Source: Evernia prunastri (Eukaryota > Ascomycota > Lecanoromycetes > Lecanorales > Parmeliaceae). Taken from it: a DNA stretch of 64,000 nt. Position 1 is the first letter of the stretch. Every line of letters begins with the position of its first letter. Below are positions 35,541-48,472 of this stretch, piece by piece. A program made the position numbers and the translations under genes. The stretch spans positions 57,620 through 121,619 of the forward strand of contig NKYR01000117.1 of the NCBI GenBank assembly GCA_003184365.1. The letters are read 5' to 3'. The notes below the pieces were generated by a model, which saw only the letters and a list, made by a program, of their open reading frames with translations, had not been told where the DNA came from and made no database searches.

Positions 35541-36130
35541 ACGAACATATATCGAGCATTACAAACATCTACGAGAAAATGAGTACTTTTGATGAGCGTT
35601 AATTTATGACTTGAGGGCTATTGTATTGTGAGGAAGCATCATCTTTACAGGCATTTATTCTATTCATAGGCTAGATAAAGCTAGTAGGCGAGCGTACCAC
35701 AATAATGTGACTCCAGATGAGCAATGAGCATCCTACTGTGCTAGTAAAGGAAAGTTCTTCGGCTTGTGTGGCACCTCTTGACCACGTACCTCTCTGCTTG
35801 AAAGGTTGTATGTGAGAATTGCATTGGGCTCTGAAAATACATTCGTGATGGTCACCGTTAACTCGTTGAGTCTGGGCTAAAACCTCCAAGGTAAGCTATC
35901 AGAGCCTGAAACGATGGAGCAGCGGACGTAGAACACGAGCTTGCTTATCTAACTCTAGTCTTCACTCTAGGCTTGAGCAGACTTCGCGTAACTCAGTGCC
36001 ATTCCGGAAGCGCATTATATTCCCCCTTTTTCCTTAACACAACGCGGCTCAGCTTGCTGGAGAAAGCTTAAATGACCACGGAATCTCAAGGTATAGTTGA
36101 GAAAATCAGGTCAACGGCGATTAGGTTTCT

Positions 36131-39100
36131 CTACGTTTTCTGCTCCTTATTAGCTCTCTGGGTTTGTCCAAGCTCCTCAATGGCCTTCATGAACTCTTTT
36201 GCATCTGATGCAATTAGCATGTATACTCAATCTCTACATTTGAATTATACCTGTAACATGAATGAATGTCAGCTCTAAATCGCCTGTTGGTGTCTTTGGA
36301 GGATTGTAATCGTCTGAAAAGATGAATTGATGTAGGTCTGCCAGGTGCAACACTCGTGAGTTGTCCCACGTTACCCAGGTAGTAGAATGTAGTTGGTGGG
36401 TGATGAACGCTGTCCAAATGGGCTTCCTTTTGAGCATTCCCGTCTGTACCGAGGCCTGCAGTCTTACAGCGCCAGTGTCCTTTTCGCGGAACAGTCGAAG
36501 AGCGTATTCGTAATGGTCATCGACAATAAGCCTGAATGACTTGAACATACAGTATAAAAATCGTGGAATATCCTTACCCAGCAAAAAGCTCGCGTTCGTT
36601 GTGTATCGCTTCATCCACAATGTCTTCTGCAGGGTTCTTCGAGTCCTCGAATCTCAAAGCTAGAAATGAGCAGAAGAATAACACCAGTCCTTGATGTCCC
36701 GTTAGCTGGTGACTACAGCCCTGGCACTGTCGCTTTTGCGACATGCAAGGATTTCCACTAAGAGGAGCTCTCAACTCAATGCTTGCAAATACCAGAGCGA
36801 CAATCCGAGGGACAAAGGGCGCATGAACGTACTTTCGTAAGTCAGAAACCTCAAACAAGCCCACAGCCGTTCATCACGCTCAAATTTCAGGAGAGCACCA
36901 CTTCTCGATATTTTTAGTGATGCCAGATATTCACAACTGTCTTTCACTGAATGAGCAGGGCGTGTTGTCCGGCAAAACAACTTGGATCTGCCATTTTCGG
37001 GGTGATGATATACTCGCACCATGAGGTCGCCATCTTCAAATCTCAATCCGAGTAGATTGACGTATTTCATTTCTTCCAACCGAGCACTCGTTCCTGGCAT
37101 ATGTGGGCTGACGCATACTGATGTTGGACCTGTATCTTCTAAGGGGGTTGATGGTATGCGCTGGTTGAAGACGTCCGGAAGCCAATGGCCGTTGCTGAAT
37201 CTCCCATTCTGATTGGGTATAAATCTAAGTGGAGGTGATGGTGATTGCTCGTCCGCAGGTCTCGTCTTTTCAAACGATACTAGTCTAGAGTCTTGCGGTG
37301 ATTGGTCGTCTATAGGTCGTTCCCTTCTAGTTGGAGTAGGTCTGATCTCAACTATACAGGTTAGTGTCTAAGGCTTCGGTCAAATACTATACATACCTGG
37401 ATCCTGCATAGCACTCATTTCCAGGCGGCTATCATCTTGTACATCCAAAAGCCTCTCGACCTTGATGAACGATTCCTCGAAATGATCAGGGTCGCGTGGC
37501 GAGCTAGAATATCATTAGTGTAACGCTCGACGAATGTTTCAGAGCGGAATAAATCTACCCTTCGATCAGTGTGTATGATAACTGTTTCAGGACGTAACAG
37601 TAGATTTCCAATCGTCGTCGTAGAGAATTGCCGCTCTGCTTACGAAAGAAGCTACTTAGATCTTGCCATATATGATTATACTCCACGCGAGAAATCAGTG
37701 AGATCCTGCTTGAGCCTCTGAAGAGTCTCTTGACATCATCGAATGTGTAGTTCAAGCTGTCTTTCACAGTTGTGAGATCCCTTGAAATAAGAGGGTATCG
37801 TCGATGATATGGGATTTTGTCGCCGATCTTCCTATCGAGATCCCGCAAGACTGAGCTGATCGATAGGCACTCGGCGATTAGTGCGCGGATTTCGGCCGAC
37901 TGATCATCCAGCGGGTCCAGAAAGTTGTTCAGAATTGCAGAAATGTCTTGAGCGCTCTCACCGAGCGTGGACAATACCGAAATACAAGGCTTGCTTTGCT
38001 CTTCCTGGTCCGAGGAGCGGCTTCCGCCGTCCTGTTTAAGCTCACATGGCAGATTAGAGAACCATCCTCTGACTAATTCGCCTGAGTATGCTTGACGAGT
38101 CTCTACGTTAACTTGGTTCATAGACGCAAATGAGATACTCTCAGCTGTGAGCTCAGTCTTAAAGAGCTCTTTTGCTATTTCTGTCACGAGAGCAGTACTT
38201 CCCAACGGATCATTTTCCGAGAAGGCCACAGGTTCCGTGTGGTCAAAGTCACCCGCCTTAGAATCTGCACAATCATGATTAGCGGAGTTTGAATTTGTGT
38301 TCCCTGCTTCAGAATTGTCATTGATGTTATCCAAAATGGGCAAAGAGAGCATGGCAATCATTTCGAGATGACCTGCAATGTGTTGCTGCAGATCAACTGG
38401 TCGCTCAAATTGACGCCGGCAGAACGGGCATGGTCTATCGCAAACTTGCGAAACGGTCTCTGGGGATTTCAGAAGTTCCGAGGAGAGCAGTTGGTGTACA
38501 GATGCTGTGTGGTAAGTCCTCACATGATCTTTATAGGCACCAAGCTCTACATATTCATCCTGAGGGTGCTCCGAGCATCGCCATATTCTTTGTTGATGCG
38601 CCCATTGCTCATGGCGAGTCCAGTCTTCCCAACTGTCGTATAGCACAATCTGTTCGGTGCACTCATTGTATGTACAGACATAGGGTCGAAGGTCATGCTT
38701 GAGGTGCGATCTAGCCCAAGTACTTAGTTTACGACCTGCCTGAGATAATCCAAATGGGAACAAACCGCCAAACATGGTCTTCAGAATATTTTGATGTACA
38801 GAAGTAGAAACAGTAAGGACACTCAAAGCCTTCCGTTGAGGGACCAAGGACAGGAGCTTTTGGCCAATTAACCATTTCACCGGACGGTCCATGAACAGTG
38901 AGCCCCCGACTCGTTCCGGAGTAAGTAGACTTGTTACCACTCAGGACAAAACTTTTGGGAAGCGCTGGGACCGAAGATGGCAGTGACGTAGTAAACTCGG
39001 AGGGTTGCACCAAAGAGGGTGTGCCGTGCTTTGGGGGTCTCATCAAATTCTCATCATGGTGATTTGCACTAGATAAGTTTTCGATAGCCTTGTATGCTGC

Positions 39101-39967
39101 TCGGATAGATCGTGTTTTTGATCTTCTCCAGTATTCAAACTGCTGGCGACGAGCGTGGTTGGCTTTTTGCAAACGTTGTATGAGGCACTTATCCTCATGC
39201 CTTAGGACCAGGTCCGCATCTTCCATCCGAGACTCGGCCAACGACTTCCGGAATTGCAGCAGCATCTGTTCAAGACCCTGCAACTCGGCCAATCTTCTCA
39301 TTTCGATGTACTCAGGCTTGATCTTGTCATCAACGTCTTTGAAGAGATCAATATCAGTACGATATTTTCTGATTTTAGGGCTGCGTATTTGAGAAGCCAG
39401 GTTATACAACTGGTCAACTGCTTCTGTCACGTCTTCGAAAAGCAATGTGAGCATTGACTCGTTTCCGTCGTTCAAAGTCCCCATCATGGTAGGGCTAGAA
39501 GAGAACCCTTCATCTTTGCCGACACTCAATGACTTGTCTCTATCAGCTCTCATTCCATCGAGATTTGGCTTTTCTGAGACCGTAGACGAGGATCCTTCAT
39601 CAACAGAGCTGGCGATACTTCTAACTGATCCCACATAAACATTTGTTCGATATCATAGCTACAGAAGACCTACTTTCTTGAAGAACCTCAACCAAATTCG
39701 TGAGTAGTTCTCTAGTGAAGGATCTGATTATTTCATTGTCTCTGAGCCGGTAGTCTAAAGAACTACTGTTGTATGGTCTTGACGGAACAACCCAAGATTG
39801 ATGGCCAAAAGCTGGAATCGCTGCATCTCTGACCTCAACAGCGCAGCATCAGGCTGTGCCGATATGATAGAACCGTTTTTCTCAAGAGCCTCGTGAGCGG
39901 TGTTGAAAGTCACCCAAACATTATGGCCATGGACTATCAAGTGTTCCTCATCAGGAGGGTCTTCCAT
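36131..39967 (-). CDS. C2H2-finger protein with PH-like C-terminus, one apparent frameshift
   Basis: Eight exons: 39967-39674, 39624-38800, 38735-37559, 37503-37397, 37351-36833, 36689-36578, 36531-36251 and 36204-36131. The fifth intron is 143 bases, the rest 45-64. The implied length is 1129 residues. The N-terminal helical region resembles fungal proteins with an RFQLLAINLGL-type helix. Central Cys/His fingers follow (CPYCFYFC; CTYNEC with RHEQWAH; CPFCRRQFERPVDLQQHIAGH), then a low-complexity hinge and a helical block. The C-terminal PH-like domain has YALRLFREKDTGAVRL and KRKPIWTAFITHQL. Everything fits in phase except exon 1, where one base is missing near 39770 and the reading frame meets TAG. 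Members often sit near incompatibility-type genes; function unknown. Confidence 0.75.
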
Positions 39968-40171
39968 GATCAATTGTGTGTTTTACTTGAGGTACAAAAT
40001 GCAAGTCAGGGTTGGATCTTGGTGAGCATGTCAGCCGCAATGCAAGATTGAAATGACTGAGGAAAACCCCGCACTCGAAGATCCCGCATTACTCAGCCTC
40101 AGCCTTGGTCTGCATCCACAACCTTTTGACAGCTGTCCCAAAGGTACATTTGAGCGGCCTCAATCATTATC
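39968..40171. promoter_or_regulatory. Shared promoter region of the C2H2 and DUF7580-like genes
   Basis: 204 bases separate the divergent start codons, so the two promoters must overlap. No specific motif identified. Confidence 0.45.
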
Positions 40172-42019
40172 ATGGTGACCGGAGTTGAAACAGCTGGCCT
40201 CGTCTTAGCCGTCTTACCCCTGCTAATCCAGGCTCTCTCGGTATATAAGAAGGGACTCGAAAAGACAGGGATCGTTCTTGGATTCAAACAGAAGAGATAT
40301 AAATTGAAGGTAGAGAGGCTCAGATTGCAGCTCACGAGTCTGCAAACGTCGTTACATGTGAACCTTGCTAAGTTAGTTGGTCGAGCTGCTCCGAATGAAG
40401 AGCTCGTGAGACTGCCAGAAGACTACAATGATGTGCTATGGATTGGGGGGACAGCAGAGAAGATCAAGGCATACTTACAGCTTGGTGGCGCATTTGAGGC
40501 ATTTCAAGACATCCTGAGTCTGTACGAAAGTTATCTCGAGGAGATCGCCGAGAAGCTGGTTGGCGTCCTCAGACCGTCCAAAGTACGTCAAAGACTCTAC
40601 TTCTTTGCAACCCTGTTGCTAATAGGCTTCGAGACCAAGGAGAATGATCTGAAGGCGTTGCTCGAAGCCAACAAGGCTGATCATGGCCATTATTGTTTCA
40701 GTCAGAGGCTAGCTTTCATTATGAATGAGGCCAGCATCGACGATCTAGTGAAAGAATTGAAGGATTCAACGTTGACTCTCAAAGGATTCGTGGACGACAA
40801 TGAGGACTTGCATCTAATTCAGAGATTGAACAAGGAGCCACAACAAGCCAAACAAACCAGGGTAGCGAATTCCCTACATAGGGTTCGAAAGCATGCAAAT
40901 GCTCTGTTCCGCGCAATTGCTTGTGGATGGAGTCGGCACTGTCATGAAAGACACCGAGCAATGCTCTTACTCGAGCCTAGGTGTCAGGAAGAGCATCAAG
41001 CCCTGCAGGCAGCGTCTAGGGGTGGTAAGACGGCGGTCAGGTTCACCACCCTGTTTTCATGGCAAGAGCAGGCTGCTCAGGAGAACGTTTCGTGGCATGA
41101 AACGTTGATCGTGACGCTGGAAGAAGACAATCCACGTGATCTGTGCCCTACAAAGTGAGTGGGAGCATCTCCGCCCAGATGCTGCTGCTCAGAAGCTAAT
41201 ACCAGAGTCAGAAGGACAGAGACATCCGCAAAGAAGTCAGTCACTTGGTCAGTGAATCCGGATATAGTTGTCACCCCGAGTGAAGCACCACCTCCAGAAG
41301 GCTCAGCACCTATCGAGATAACAAGTATTTGTAAAACACTTGCAGAAGTCAAACCACCTGTGCTCCAGCTATCGAGCGACAACCGGCTGTTTCGGGACAT
41401 AAAGCCACCCGAAAACATCTCGTGTCCTGCACGCTCAGGCGCACTTACTATGAGCTTAGAGTTGTTCTTGAAAGAGCAGAGGCAGATCGATCCGGAAGAT
41501 CGCATCAAGCTTGCCGTAAACCTAGCATCTTCTCTGCTCCAATACAATCTCACGCCTTGGCTGCGAACATGCTGGACGAAAAACGCTGTTCATTTTTTCG
41601 TTCAAACACGGTCGGTCTCCGGCATTGATGTCCAACACCCCTTAATTATTGAGCAATTTAGTGATCAGCGAATTGATTCAGTCATTGAGATTCCAGAGAA
41701 CAATCCAGAGCTGGCTCTCATGGAGCTTGGGATTCTGTTGCTGGAGATCTGGAACATGCAGACTTTCGAAAGCTGGTTGAAAACCGCTGTGCGTTTCACG
41801 GATATCCCCCAATTGCAGGACAAACACACTCGATTACTCTATTCTATTGAGTGGTTCAAAAGCTTGAAAGGGAAGCTTTTACCGAATTATCAGAAAGTCG
41901 TCGGTATCTGTCTAAGGCCTGGTGTTTTCGACCTTTATCACACCAGCTGGGAGGATACAGATTTCAGAATGGCAGTATACAGGGAGGTCATTGAGCCATT
42001 GCTGATTTGGAATCTCTAG
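40172..42019 (+). CDS. DUF7580-like fungal protein
   Basis: Two exons, 40172-41154 and 41206-42019; intron 51 bases (GTGAGT, CTAATACCAG); 598 residues. The start MVTGVETAGLVLAVLPLLI is the typical hydrophobic N-terminal helix of this family. A long helical region follows, with LHLIQRL and RVRKHANALFRAI. The C-terminal half has kinase-like remnants: EDRIKLAVNLASSLLQYN, LGILLLEIWN and a helix ending in EPLLIW. The family is common in Pezizomycotina and often stands beside NLR-like or incompatibility genes. A role in non-self responses is inference, not shown by the sequence. It is divergent from the C2H2 gene. Confidence 0.78.
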
Positions 42020-42401
42020 GAGGAACATAGATTGGCAAAAGCAGCCTATCTTCATTGTTGAGGACGATCAGCGAAGTTCCCAGCACTACCTGCGAATAGG
42101 GTAAGCGCAATTACGTGAAAGTACGGTATTAGATGCCGGGGAGGTGCAAACGCGAGCCCGTACGGTGAAGCATCCGTCTCTGTATTAATAGGCATTGTTT
42201 GGGGCTTGCTAGAATAACGCGAGAAGTCACAGAGGCACGTAAAAGTAAAGGTAGCCTCCCTTGTATGTTGTAGACAAGTACTACTCTGGTCAGCCTTAAC
42301 GGATATAAGAGCGCGCAAATCCCGACGCGACAGCAGTCGCGTAACTCCCAGGCATTTACTCTACCTCTGCGGTTCACCTTCTCTATACATTGATAGCAGC
42401 A

Positions 42402-44549
42402 ATGACTTCCACGCAAGCGGAGCTCAACGAGCTGTTCGCTATACCACCTGTGAATGAGGTGCCCTCCGATGTCCTGGGCGAGCTCCAATCCATACTCCGC
42501 CTCCACTCGATCTCTCCGCAAGAGCTGTTCTACAAATGGGAGTCGTACAGCATGAAGATGGGATCCGAACAGACGAAGCTTGACCTGCTGACGGCTCGAG
42601 CCCTCAAGAAAGATCTGCAAGAAACATTAGAGCGAGAGTCACGGGGAAAGGCACACATTCGTAGTGTAGACAAGCGGGGCGCGTATGCGACACCGAGAAG
42701 TACCGGGAAGGGGGATGACGTGTTTGGGATGTGAGCAGACTTGGGGCTGGGTCTACGTCTGTTGCTGACCGGAATCAGGCTAGATGGCATAGTCCCAAAT
42801 ACTCCTATACCGCAACGCTCTACGAATGGCACGACAAAGAGGAAAGCTGCTTTTGATACGCCAGCAGTTCCCAAATATAACAAGGCGGAGGGTATGAGCT
42901 CTCCCAGCGATGCGAGAACTAATGGCAATACAAATAGCGTCAAGTAGGTCGCCGACCATGCGCGTGAGGGCAGTATTGCCGCTTACGAGATACTAGGGGT
43001 ATTGCATTTTCTGAACGTCAGAACGCTGGCCAGATTGTCGAAACCCTCAATCCGCACTTGAGTGTCTGTGAGGCTCCGATCGCGCCAGCAGCCGAGTCTC
43101 GCGTCAGACTGACTGCAAACACCGACCTGAAGAAGTTCTCCTACAAGCCCATGGCAATGCACCTTTCCGAAGCATCCGAGGTTCTCGATGATCGGATAGA
43201 CGAGTTCCAATCTTTGATACAGGTTCATCACACCCTTGAGGATTCGGCTTTTGGGAATGCAGCGAACCGGGCTACTAGCGAGATCATTGCTGTTGGCCGG
43301 ATTGCCTCAGATGCACTGGAAGGGAGACTCAATGCATCTTCGCTGATGCTTGAGACTTCAAGACGGACAGGTGCTGGATTAAGAGTACCTCTCAAACTCG
43401 AATCAGTGTCCTATGAATTCTTTCCCGGACAGATCGTTGCGGTTCGTGGCATCAATGCGTCTGGTGACTACTTTTCTGTCACTGAAGTACTTGAGATGCC
43501 TCTCCTGCCACCAGCGGCCTCTCTGCCGTCAACGATGGATGCATTGAACGAACGGCTGGGTGTCGAAGAAGACGGCTCGGCGAATCCTGCACATGCTCTC
43601 AATATCCTCGTCTCTTCTGGTCCATACACTGCAGATGACAATCTTGCATTTGAACCACTGCAAGCCCTGTGCGAGAAAGCTGCCGAGTCATTCGCAGACG
43701 TTCTCATCATGGTAGGACCATTCCTCGACCTCGAGCATCCGCTTCTGGCATCTGGACACTTCGAACTTCCAGACGATTCCAGCATCGAGCCCGACAAGGC
43801 CACTCTGAACGACGTTTTCAGGATCTTAGTCGGTACACCGATCCGTCATCTCGCTCTGCAAGTCCCGAATATCACAATTATACTCGTTCCCTCTGTTCGC
43901 GATGCGGTCAACAAACATGTTTCTTGGCCTCAAGAACCCTTCGACAAGAAAGTGCTCGGTCTACCTAAACAAGCCAAAGTTGTCACAAATCCCGTCACTG
44001 TCTCTCTAAATGAGATTGTGGTGGGCGTTTCAGCTCAAGATGTCCTCTGGGATCTCCGTCGCGAGGAAGTCAAGGTTGGGAGGACAAAGGAGAACGATAT
44101 CATGGCACGGTTGCCGAGGCATCTCATCCAACAACGGCACTTCTTCCCTCTTTTCCCGCCAGCTGATCGGATTGGCCTGCCGAAAACAGGCACAGAGGAG
44201 GGCGTCTCGACTGGTATGCCGATGGATGTGAGCTACTTGAAGTTGGGCGAGTGGCTGAATGTGCGGCCGGATATGTTGATCACGCCTAGCGCATTGTCGC
44301 CTTTTGCAAAGGTACGTAATCCCCAGAGCTCTAAGCAGTACGAAGCTGACCGCATTCTAGGTTGTTGAAAGCGTTCTGGTGGTCAATCCAGGACCACTAT
44401 CCAAACGCAAAGCAGCCGGTACTTACGCGCAACTGGCTTTCCACCCGAGGAAAGTCACCAGCGAGGAGCGAGAGCGCGAGCAGGCTGAGGGTACCATGAT
44501 CGGGCATCAACTGTTCGATAGAGTAAGAGCGGACATCATTAGGGTATAA
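42402..44549 (+). CDS. POL12: DNA polymerase alpha subunit B
   Basis: Four exons: 42402-42730, 42779-42943, 42997-44311 and 44361-44549. Introns are 48, 53 and 49 bases (GTGAGC, GTAGGT and GTACGT donors). The product is 665 residues, the usual length. The N-terminal helical domain (ELQSILRLHSISPQEL) is followed by a Pro/Ser/Thr linker. An OB-fold region comes next (FFPGQIVAVRGIN), then the inactivated calcineurin-like phosphoesterase domain (LNILVSSGPYT, VLIMVGPFLDLEHP, HLALQVPNITIILVPS, YLKLGEWLNVRPDMLITPS). The catalytic metal ligands are absent, as in all B-subunits. It tethers primase and the catalytic subunit in the replisome. The ATG at 42402 is chosen over an in-frame TTG at 42390. Confidence 0.93.
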
Positions 44550-44778
44550 TTATTGTAGTAGCGTTAGCATTTTGTACACATGCCACTGCATCGCTTCGGC
44601 GTATCGTATCCCTGAGCCTGATGGCACAACCCTGAACTAGTCGCTTTTGGGGTATCATCCTGACAGTCCCCCCACTCATCACCAACGCCAACCCCCTGCT
44701 CCCCCCTCCCCGCTCCTTGTCCACCTCAAGTAAACCACCCCCCCGTTCCCGCCTCCGCCCCCATCATCATCGCCATCA

Positions 44779-45163
44779 TCACCTAGGCATCTTCGACTCC
44801 CCCGCCCCCCCACCTTCCCTCGGCCCCTTCGCCACCAACCCCTCCAGCCCCAGATCCTTCCAAGCGCTCTCCTTCTTCGCCTGCGTCGCGCGCGCTATCC
44901 CAAACGCCGCGTGCTGGTCCGGCACGACGTCGTCTTCGTCTTCCGGGTTCGGCGGCTGGTGCTGCGGCGGCACGTGGATGGTCTCGTAGGGGAGGTGCGG
45001 GGCGCGGTTGAATTCCTGGTGGTGAGGGTGGGCGTTAGCTGGTGGTGGTGGGGGAGTTGGAAGGGAGTTGAGAGGGGAGAGGGGAAGGGGAGGGGCGCAC
45101 TTCGAAGAGGTCGGCGTGACGGGGTTGGTTGAAGTGGATGTAGGTGTGGGAGGAGTCTTTGGA
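44779..45163 (-). CDS. Hypothetical small protein, 3' exons
   Basis: Two exons, 45163-45101 and 45015-44779, joined by an 85-base pyrimidine-rich intron (GTGCGC, GCTAAC branch, CAG). They read about 99 residues to the stop: SHTYIHFNQPRHADLFE, then PHLPYETIHVPPQHQ, an acidic patch and a helix (AAFGIARATQAKKESAWKDL). The style is that of a small mitochondrial accessory protein, but I recognise no family. The first exon with ATG is not found: an in-frame stop lies just upstream of the 45164 acceptor, and the ATG at 45236 is in another frame with no donor between. Confidence 0.4.
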
Positions 45164-45230
45164 CTGGATGGATGGTGTCAGTTAGGGGAAGAGGGGAGAG
45201 GGGAGAGGGGAGAGTGAGGGAGGGAGGGTT
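45060..45230. repeat. Purine-rich simple sequence (GGGGAGA-type)
   Basis: GGGGAGA-like heptads recur at 45071-45092 and 45189-45229 on the + strand. The first lies inside the intron of the gene above, so the transcript strand is C/T-rich. Confidence 0.6.
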
Positions 45231-45236
45231 TGCCAT

Positions 45237-46669
45237 TGTGGGGGTTAGGTATGCAATGGTTGGAGAGACAGGATTATGGGCTATACAGTCTTTCGTTCCA
45301 ATAGGTAAGTAAGGTATCGGTCTCAGGTGTGTAGGAGATAGTGGCAGTCAGCCCTGTCATTTTCGGCCTTGGCACTCGCTTCCTTCACTCCGTACTCCTT
45401 CGTTAATGAAACCAATTTATTCGTTATTCAACAGACCATGATTGTTCGATAGTGTTACTACTCAACTCTCCCTTTCACACTTCTAAATATCGTCGTTATT
45501 ACCTGTAGTTTATTTGTATCAAGAAAATATCAAGTCTATCTATCTTACCAAAATATCCTATTGTGGCTGCTTCCTCAAATCAAAAGACGATCGATTCAAG
45601 TAGGAAGTATTCCGGAAGGGACGATGCAGGGAGCGAAACTTCAAAGGCTTTCACACATCACCAAACAAAATTCTCTACTACTTGCCCACCTGCCAGGTTC
45701 GACGCGCCGGCGCCGTCAATTCCCTCCTTCTGGAGCGCTATCCTCCTCGTCAGCACTATCGTCTGCTTAGCGGCAGTATCGGACCAAAAGCACTAGCGTG
45801 CGCGTTGGCATGAGTCTCTTGTTGCCTGCCTTTTTGCAGGCGTGATCGATCTCCTAACGAACGCGAGGCTGGCGGAGATATCTGCAAGTACGGCTGCGTG
45901 AGTCCGTCTGATTTGTCCTGCTGAGGCGAGTTTTGGACCGTGATGAGGGGTTTTGCTGACGAGCTCTTGATGCTAACTACGCGCCTGTTCTTGTAGTGTT
46001 TGTGAGTAATCATCTCAGCGGGGAGAGGGTGTAGAGAGTACGGTCTTGGTGGATAGACTTGTCTGTAAGATCGCCCTTTCAGGCACAGCTGGGCTTTATT
46101 ATATAAGGAACTGTAAGAATCGAGATCCTTTCGTTGAAACGCGAGGAAGGTAACGATGAACTCTCAAATCTTGTCATGATCTTCCTCTAAAATCGTTTCC
46201 ATCATTAGGATGAGGATTGCTAGTGTCTCACCGATCTAATAAGTTGACGCAGCTTGCTAGAAGTTGTCGCTATCACTTCGAAGGATGTCTTCCTAGGTCG
46301 CAAGGCGTTCGGTTGCTCAGCGAAGAAAGCACCCCGCCTTCTCTGTGAAGAGCTTGCAAGACAGTGCCTAGATCCCATCACGCAAAAAAAGCTTCACAAA
46401 CAATACAACGTCATCTCTGAGTGTGCCCAAGCTGACCCATTCGGAGAGATATGAGTGTATATCCTACACGGAGAGGCGTTACTGAAGCCCGGAGACTGGA
46501 GCGAGACTGTTTTTCCTAACTCACCTTGCGTCCTTCATACCTCGATCGACGTAGGGAAGCTACTGTCTGACGCTGTCGAAATGGTATGGTGGAACCAACT
46601 CTGGTCAAGGGAATTCTTTTCAGGTGCGTCGTACGATCGGTGGGTTGGCACAAGGCCTTGGTGAGATGT
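45237..46669. other. Stretch without a supportable gene
   Basis: Short frames only. The part next to 46670 may hold further, unrecognisable decay of the PKS pseudogene. Confidence 0.35.
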
Positions 46670-47671
46670 TTGAATGCTACAGGCCCTGCTCCTTCGCCAG
46701 GGCAGTACCCATTCGCCGCCTAATCAAATGGCCTGCACTGACCCGTGGGCTTAAGAAGCCTGCTTTCCCTAGATTCAAGGATTCTGTTGCAGTCGTCATA
46801 AGGTTGACCCTTCCTGCGATAGCCATAAAGCACCGTCCCGCCTGAAGAGCTTTATATGCTCTGTTTACGGCACCTAAAGAAGTCGAACATGCCACTTATT
46901 TGGCTTTTGACGGTCCTATCCAACGTAGAAAAATAGCTGAGTCTACTGCAAAGGAATGCTCAAATTGTACTTGTGGAGGTAATCTTACACGAGGTGCGAG
47001 GATGAGTAGACGACTGCTGTTCATAGTCTACGAAGCTGACACGAACGTAAACAGCGACGTCGTCCCCGTCCCCTCGATGATGTTTTCGGAGACCGCTGCT
47101 AGATTCGACAGCCTGAAAATATGTCTCCGGGAGCAAACGTTGCTGCGGGTCCAAAGCGAGTGCTTCACCAAAGCTGATAGAGAACAAGGCGCGCTCAAAA
47201 GCATCGATGTCTCGAATGAGATTACCATAACATTTACGACCTTCAGCCCAATTGCTATCTTGGGAAGGACGGTATAGTGTATATCAATCGCGTCTTGGAT
47301 AATTCCACCGTGATAAATCTGCCTGACGCTATGATATCCCAGAGCTAGTCAGCATTATCAACGTCAGGCGCGCGACATGCCATACCGACAATGAATATGG
47401 GATGCACTAATGGGAGTTGAGTGTTGTCGTTCTCAGCGGGTAGAAGAGCGAGCGTAGGAATCTCTGCGAGCCCATCACCCACAATCTTAACAATTTCCAA
47501 TCCGGCGTCTTGGTATGCTGCTAGTGGAACGCATTCCGCGAAACCAAAGGAAACGACTGTATGAGTTCTTCGGCCGGTGTGCAGGAGCTCTTTTACTACG
47601 GTAGTCAAGATGTCATGCCCTTGATACGGAGAGGTAAATATGGTTTTTGTCACTTGATCGGTCACTGACAT
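46670..47671 (-). pseudogene. Decayed non-reducing PKS: SAT end and ketosynthase fragments
   Basis: Minus-strand pieces in different frames follow PKS order. 47671-47345 looks like the end of a starter-acyltransferase domain (VSFGFAECVPL) leading into the ketosynthase start (FIVGMACR). 47187-47100 holds EALALDPQQRLL, the standard early KS motif. 46895-46680 holds the KS active-site region ACSTSL with MAIAGRVNLM and LGKAGFLSP. Between them are many stops and frame changes; AT, PT, ACP and other domains are not found. The gene is dead. It lies near an intact P450 and a decayed acyl-CoA ligase. Confidence 0.7.
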
Positions 47672-48472
47672 CTAAGGTAGAGATGAGGGAAATTACTCCG
47701 TGTGATGATACTAGATATGAAATCTTGACTTCACCGAGTCCACTGGTTGTACAGTGTACTGCGACAGAAGAATTATGCGCAATGACACATGCATATGTAT
47801 TCTACAAAGACAAGGAAAATGGAATACGAATTGGATCGCGTGACTCGCAGGACCTTGAAGGTGATGTTATCGCCCTCCTTAAGTTTTACAGGCTTACAGC
47901 CAGCCTCCATAGAAGAATGAAGTTCGCGCTAGCTGAGCAACATCCGACCCTCAGTATATCTCTCCAGCGCTAGGCCTTGTACGTACTCGGTTTCACCCGG
48001 ATATACAATTTACTGGGACAAATATCTATCTTTCCAAGGCTAGGGCTACCCCCCAACAGCCCCCCTAAATATATACTTTGAACCACCAAAACTATGATCG
48101 ATCTGCATATGCACAACACATGGATTACTTCATGCACAATAGTGGAGACGAACAGTGGCAGCTCTTCAACGGAGAGATTCGTTTTCAATTAGGACCAAGC
48201 ATTTGCTCGGCTGACTGCTCATACTTATGTTATAGCCACTCTTACCTGACCCAAAACACTCTGGTACTAGATCACTACATACACCATTCACTTTAACGTG
48301 GGGACAGAAATGCAGGTGGGCATTTGCTAAGGTTCCGGAGCCACAAGAACCGACACATACACCCGGCATTGACAGTATACATCAACCACCCCCGCTTCGC
48401 ACCCGAGTTGGGACGAGGGGGCCTCATAAAAAGAACTCTGTTGTGCCATCTGTGTCCATCATCCAATTTTCG
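47672..48472. other. Intergenic stretch upstream of the P450
   Basis: No supportable gene; presumably contains the P450 promoter. Confidence 0.4.

Larger units (their letters stand above)
34393..36130. other. Intergenic stretch between NmrA-like and C2H2 genes
   Basis: Apart from repeat copy A and its small frame there is no supportable gene. Confidence 0.4.
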
